Shown piece by piece: positions 5,092-6,327 of a stretch of DNA of 6,327 bases (within the stretch, counting starts at the first letter, position 1; every line of letters starts with the position of its first letter). Source of the stretch: an uncultured Sutterella sp. (GTDB taxonomy: Bacteria; Pseudomonadota; Gammaproteobacteria; Burkholderiales; Burkholderiaceae_F); contig CABSHY010000082.1 in assembly GCA_902477615.1 (NCBI GenBank), forward strand, positions 1 to 6,327, written 5' to 3'. A program made the position numbers and the translations under genes. The notes beneath the pieces are model-generated. The model was not told where the DNA came from. It saw only the letters and a list, made by a program, of their open reading frames with translations, and did not search any database.

Positions 5092-6327
5092 ATGGCATTA
5101 GAGGTTTACTCCACACTATCTCGCCAAAAGGCTCCCTTTCAAACGATCACGCCCAATGAAGTCAAAATGTACGTCTGCGGCGTGACGGTTTATGACTACA
5201 CGCACATCGGTCACGGCCGTACCTTCATTTCCTTTGACATTATTCGTCGTTGGTTTGAAGCCAGTGGCTACAAAGTGACCTTCGTTCGCAATATCACGGA
5301 TGTGGATGACAAGATCATCCGCCGTGCGGCTGAACGCAAGATTTCTTGTGACGATTTGACTGAAGAGTACGGTCGCTACATGCAAGAAGACATGATGGCC
5401 TTAGGGTGTTTGGCGCCGACCGTGGAGCCTCGTGCCACGCAATTCATTCCGCAAATGTTGGACATCATCGGCAAGCTCGAGAAAAACGGCTTGGCCTATA
5501 AGACCGAAGGCGGTGACGTGGCTTTTGCCGTGCGAGGCTTTAAGTCTTACGGGAAGTTGTCCGGTAAGTCGATCGATGACTTGCGAAGCGGCGAACGTGT
5601 AGCGGCCGATACAACTAAGCGCGATCCCTTGGACTTCGTTCTTTGGAAAAGCGCTAAGCCCGGTGAACCTCAATGGGAAAGCCCCTGGGGCGTGGGTCGC
5701 CCGGGTTGGCACATTGAGTGCTCTGCGATGAGCTGCTACTACCTCGGTGAAACGTTTGATATTCACGGCGGTGGTCCCGACCTCATCTTCCCGCACCATG
5801 AAAACGAAATCGCTCAAAGTGAAGGCGCTCACGGTAAGTCTTTCGCGAACGTTTGGATGCACACCGGTCCCTTGCGCGTGATGAACAAGGACGGTCAAGA
5901 AGAAAAGATGAGTAAGTCTTTGGGTAACTTCTGGACGGTGCGAGACGCCATTGCCGAAACGGATGAAAAGTTCGGTAAGGGCAACGGTGCTCAAGTCTTG
6001 CGATTTTTCTTGATGCGCACGCACTACCGTAGCCCCATTCTCTTTGGACCGGACTTAATTGTCGATGCTTACCAAAGCTTAAAGCGCCTGTACGGTGCCT
6101 TAAAGGATGTGCCGGCTGACGACTTGCCCTTGGATTGGAACGAAGAATGTGCCAAGCGCTTTAAAGAAGCCATGGACGATGACTTTAACGTTCCGGTTGC
6201 CGTGGCCGCTTTGTTTGAGTTGGCCAATCGCGCGCAAGCCAAAAAGGATGCTGCCGCCTCTCGTCAATTAAAGAAGTTGGGCGCCATCCTCAATATCTTG
6301 CAAGAAGACCCGGAAACGTTCTTAAAG
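5092..6327 (+). CDS. cysS: Cysteinyl-tRNA synthetase (3' end outside window)
   Basis: Cytoplasmic class I synthetase charging tRNA-Cys. In the window 412 codons are open with no stop; bacterial CysRS is about 460 residues, so roughly the last 50-60 are missing. The zinc site that selects cysteine is complete: Cys29 in YVCGVTVYD, Cys210 in GWHIECSAM, His235 and Glu239 in HHENEIAQSEG. HIGH is at residues 38-41 and KMSKSLGN starts at 272. The DALR-type helical region begins near residue 310 (MRTHYRSP). The ATG at 5092 is the natural start, since the conserved N-terminus follows directly; the ribosome-binding site is weak (A-rich, GAAAAGAA about 5078-5085). Relative to E. coli, the segment just before KMSKS (NKDGQEE) is several residues longer. 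It is divergent from the TPR-cyclophilin operon. Confidence 0.97.
   Translation, partial: MALEVYSTLSRQKAPFQTITPNEVKMYVCGVTVYDYTHIGHGRTFISFDIIRRWFEASGYKVTFVRNITDVDDKIIRRAAERKISCDDLTEEYGRYMQEDMMALGCLAPTVEPRATQFIPQMLDIIGKLEKNGLAYKTEGGDVAFAVRGFKSYGKLSGKSIDDLRSGERVAADTTKRDPLDFVLWKSAKPGEPQWESPWGVGRPGWHIECSAMSCYYLGETFDIHGGGPDLIFPHHENEIAQSEGAHGKSFANVWMHTGPLRVMNKDGQEEKMSKSLGNFWTVRDAIAETDEKFGKGNGAQVLRFFLMRTHYRSPILFGPDLIVDAYQSLKRLYGALKDVPADDLPLDWNEECAKRFKEAMDDDFNVPVAVAALFELANRAQAKKDAAASRQLKKLGAILNILQEDPETFLK

Noticed and set aside
5401..6024. Minus-strand ORF of about 207 codons opposite cysS
   Set aside because: Shadow of the CysRS coding frame, whose catalytic and zinc motifs are all present on the plus strand.

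Overview
The window looks like a bacterial chromosome segment, most likely Betaproteobacteria (Burkholderiales, possibly a Sutterellaceae-like gut lineage). The main clue is a minus-strand cluster of a secreted TPR protein, a periplasmic cyclophilin and a cytoplasmic cyclophilin, divergent from cysS, which I know as a typical Burkholderiales arrangement. The lineage call is inference from gene order and protein character; no database search was possible.

Layout. (1) Positions 1-702 hold the right part of an IS200/IS605-superfamily (IS1341-like) element. It contains the C-terminal 231 residues of a TnpB RNA-guided nuclease, and its 3' end overlaps a strongly structured right end that should encode the TnpB guide RNA (reRNA/omegaRNA). 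(2) Positions 703-908 are a 206-nt AT-rich intergenic region with several same-orientation DnaA-box-like 9-mers and a promoter. (3) gltX (909-2318, glutamyl-tRNA synthetase) is complete and ends in an intrinsic terminator. (4) An unrecognised gene (from 2389) appears to join a uracil-DNA-glycosylase-like fold to an FtsK-gamma-like winged helix. It carries an in-phase A-AAA-AAG slippery heptamer close to its likely true end, and its annotated frame runs through a strong bidirectional terminator. (5) ppiB, ppiA and the TPR gene (3248-4892, minus strand) form a tight operon read leftwards from a promoter near 4930. (6) A 199-nt divergent promoter region separates this operon from cysS (5092 onward, plus strand), which runs off the right edge.

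How the genes relate. Two aminoacyl-tRNA synthetases (GluRS, CysRS) supply charged tRNA for translation. The minus-strand operon serves protein folding: one cyclophilin in the periplasm, one in the cytoplasm, plus an exported TPR scaffold. The tnpB element and the unknown gene are the accessory parts. The points most worth a second look are the reRNA with its readable guide segment, the domain combination in the unknown gene, and its possible -1 frameshift (programmed, mutational or a sequencing error).
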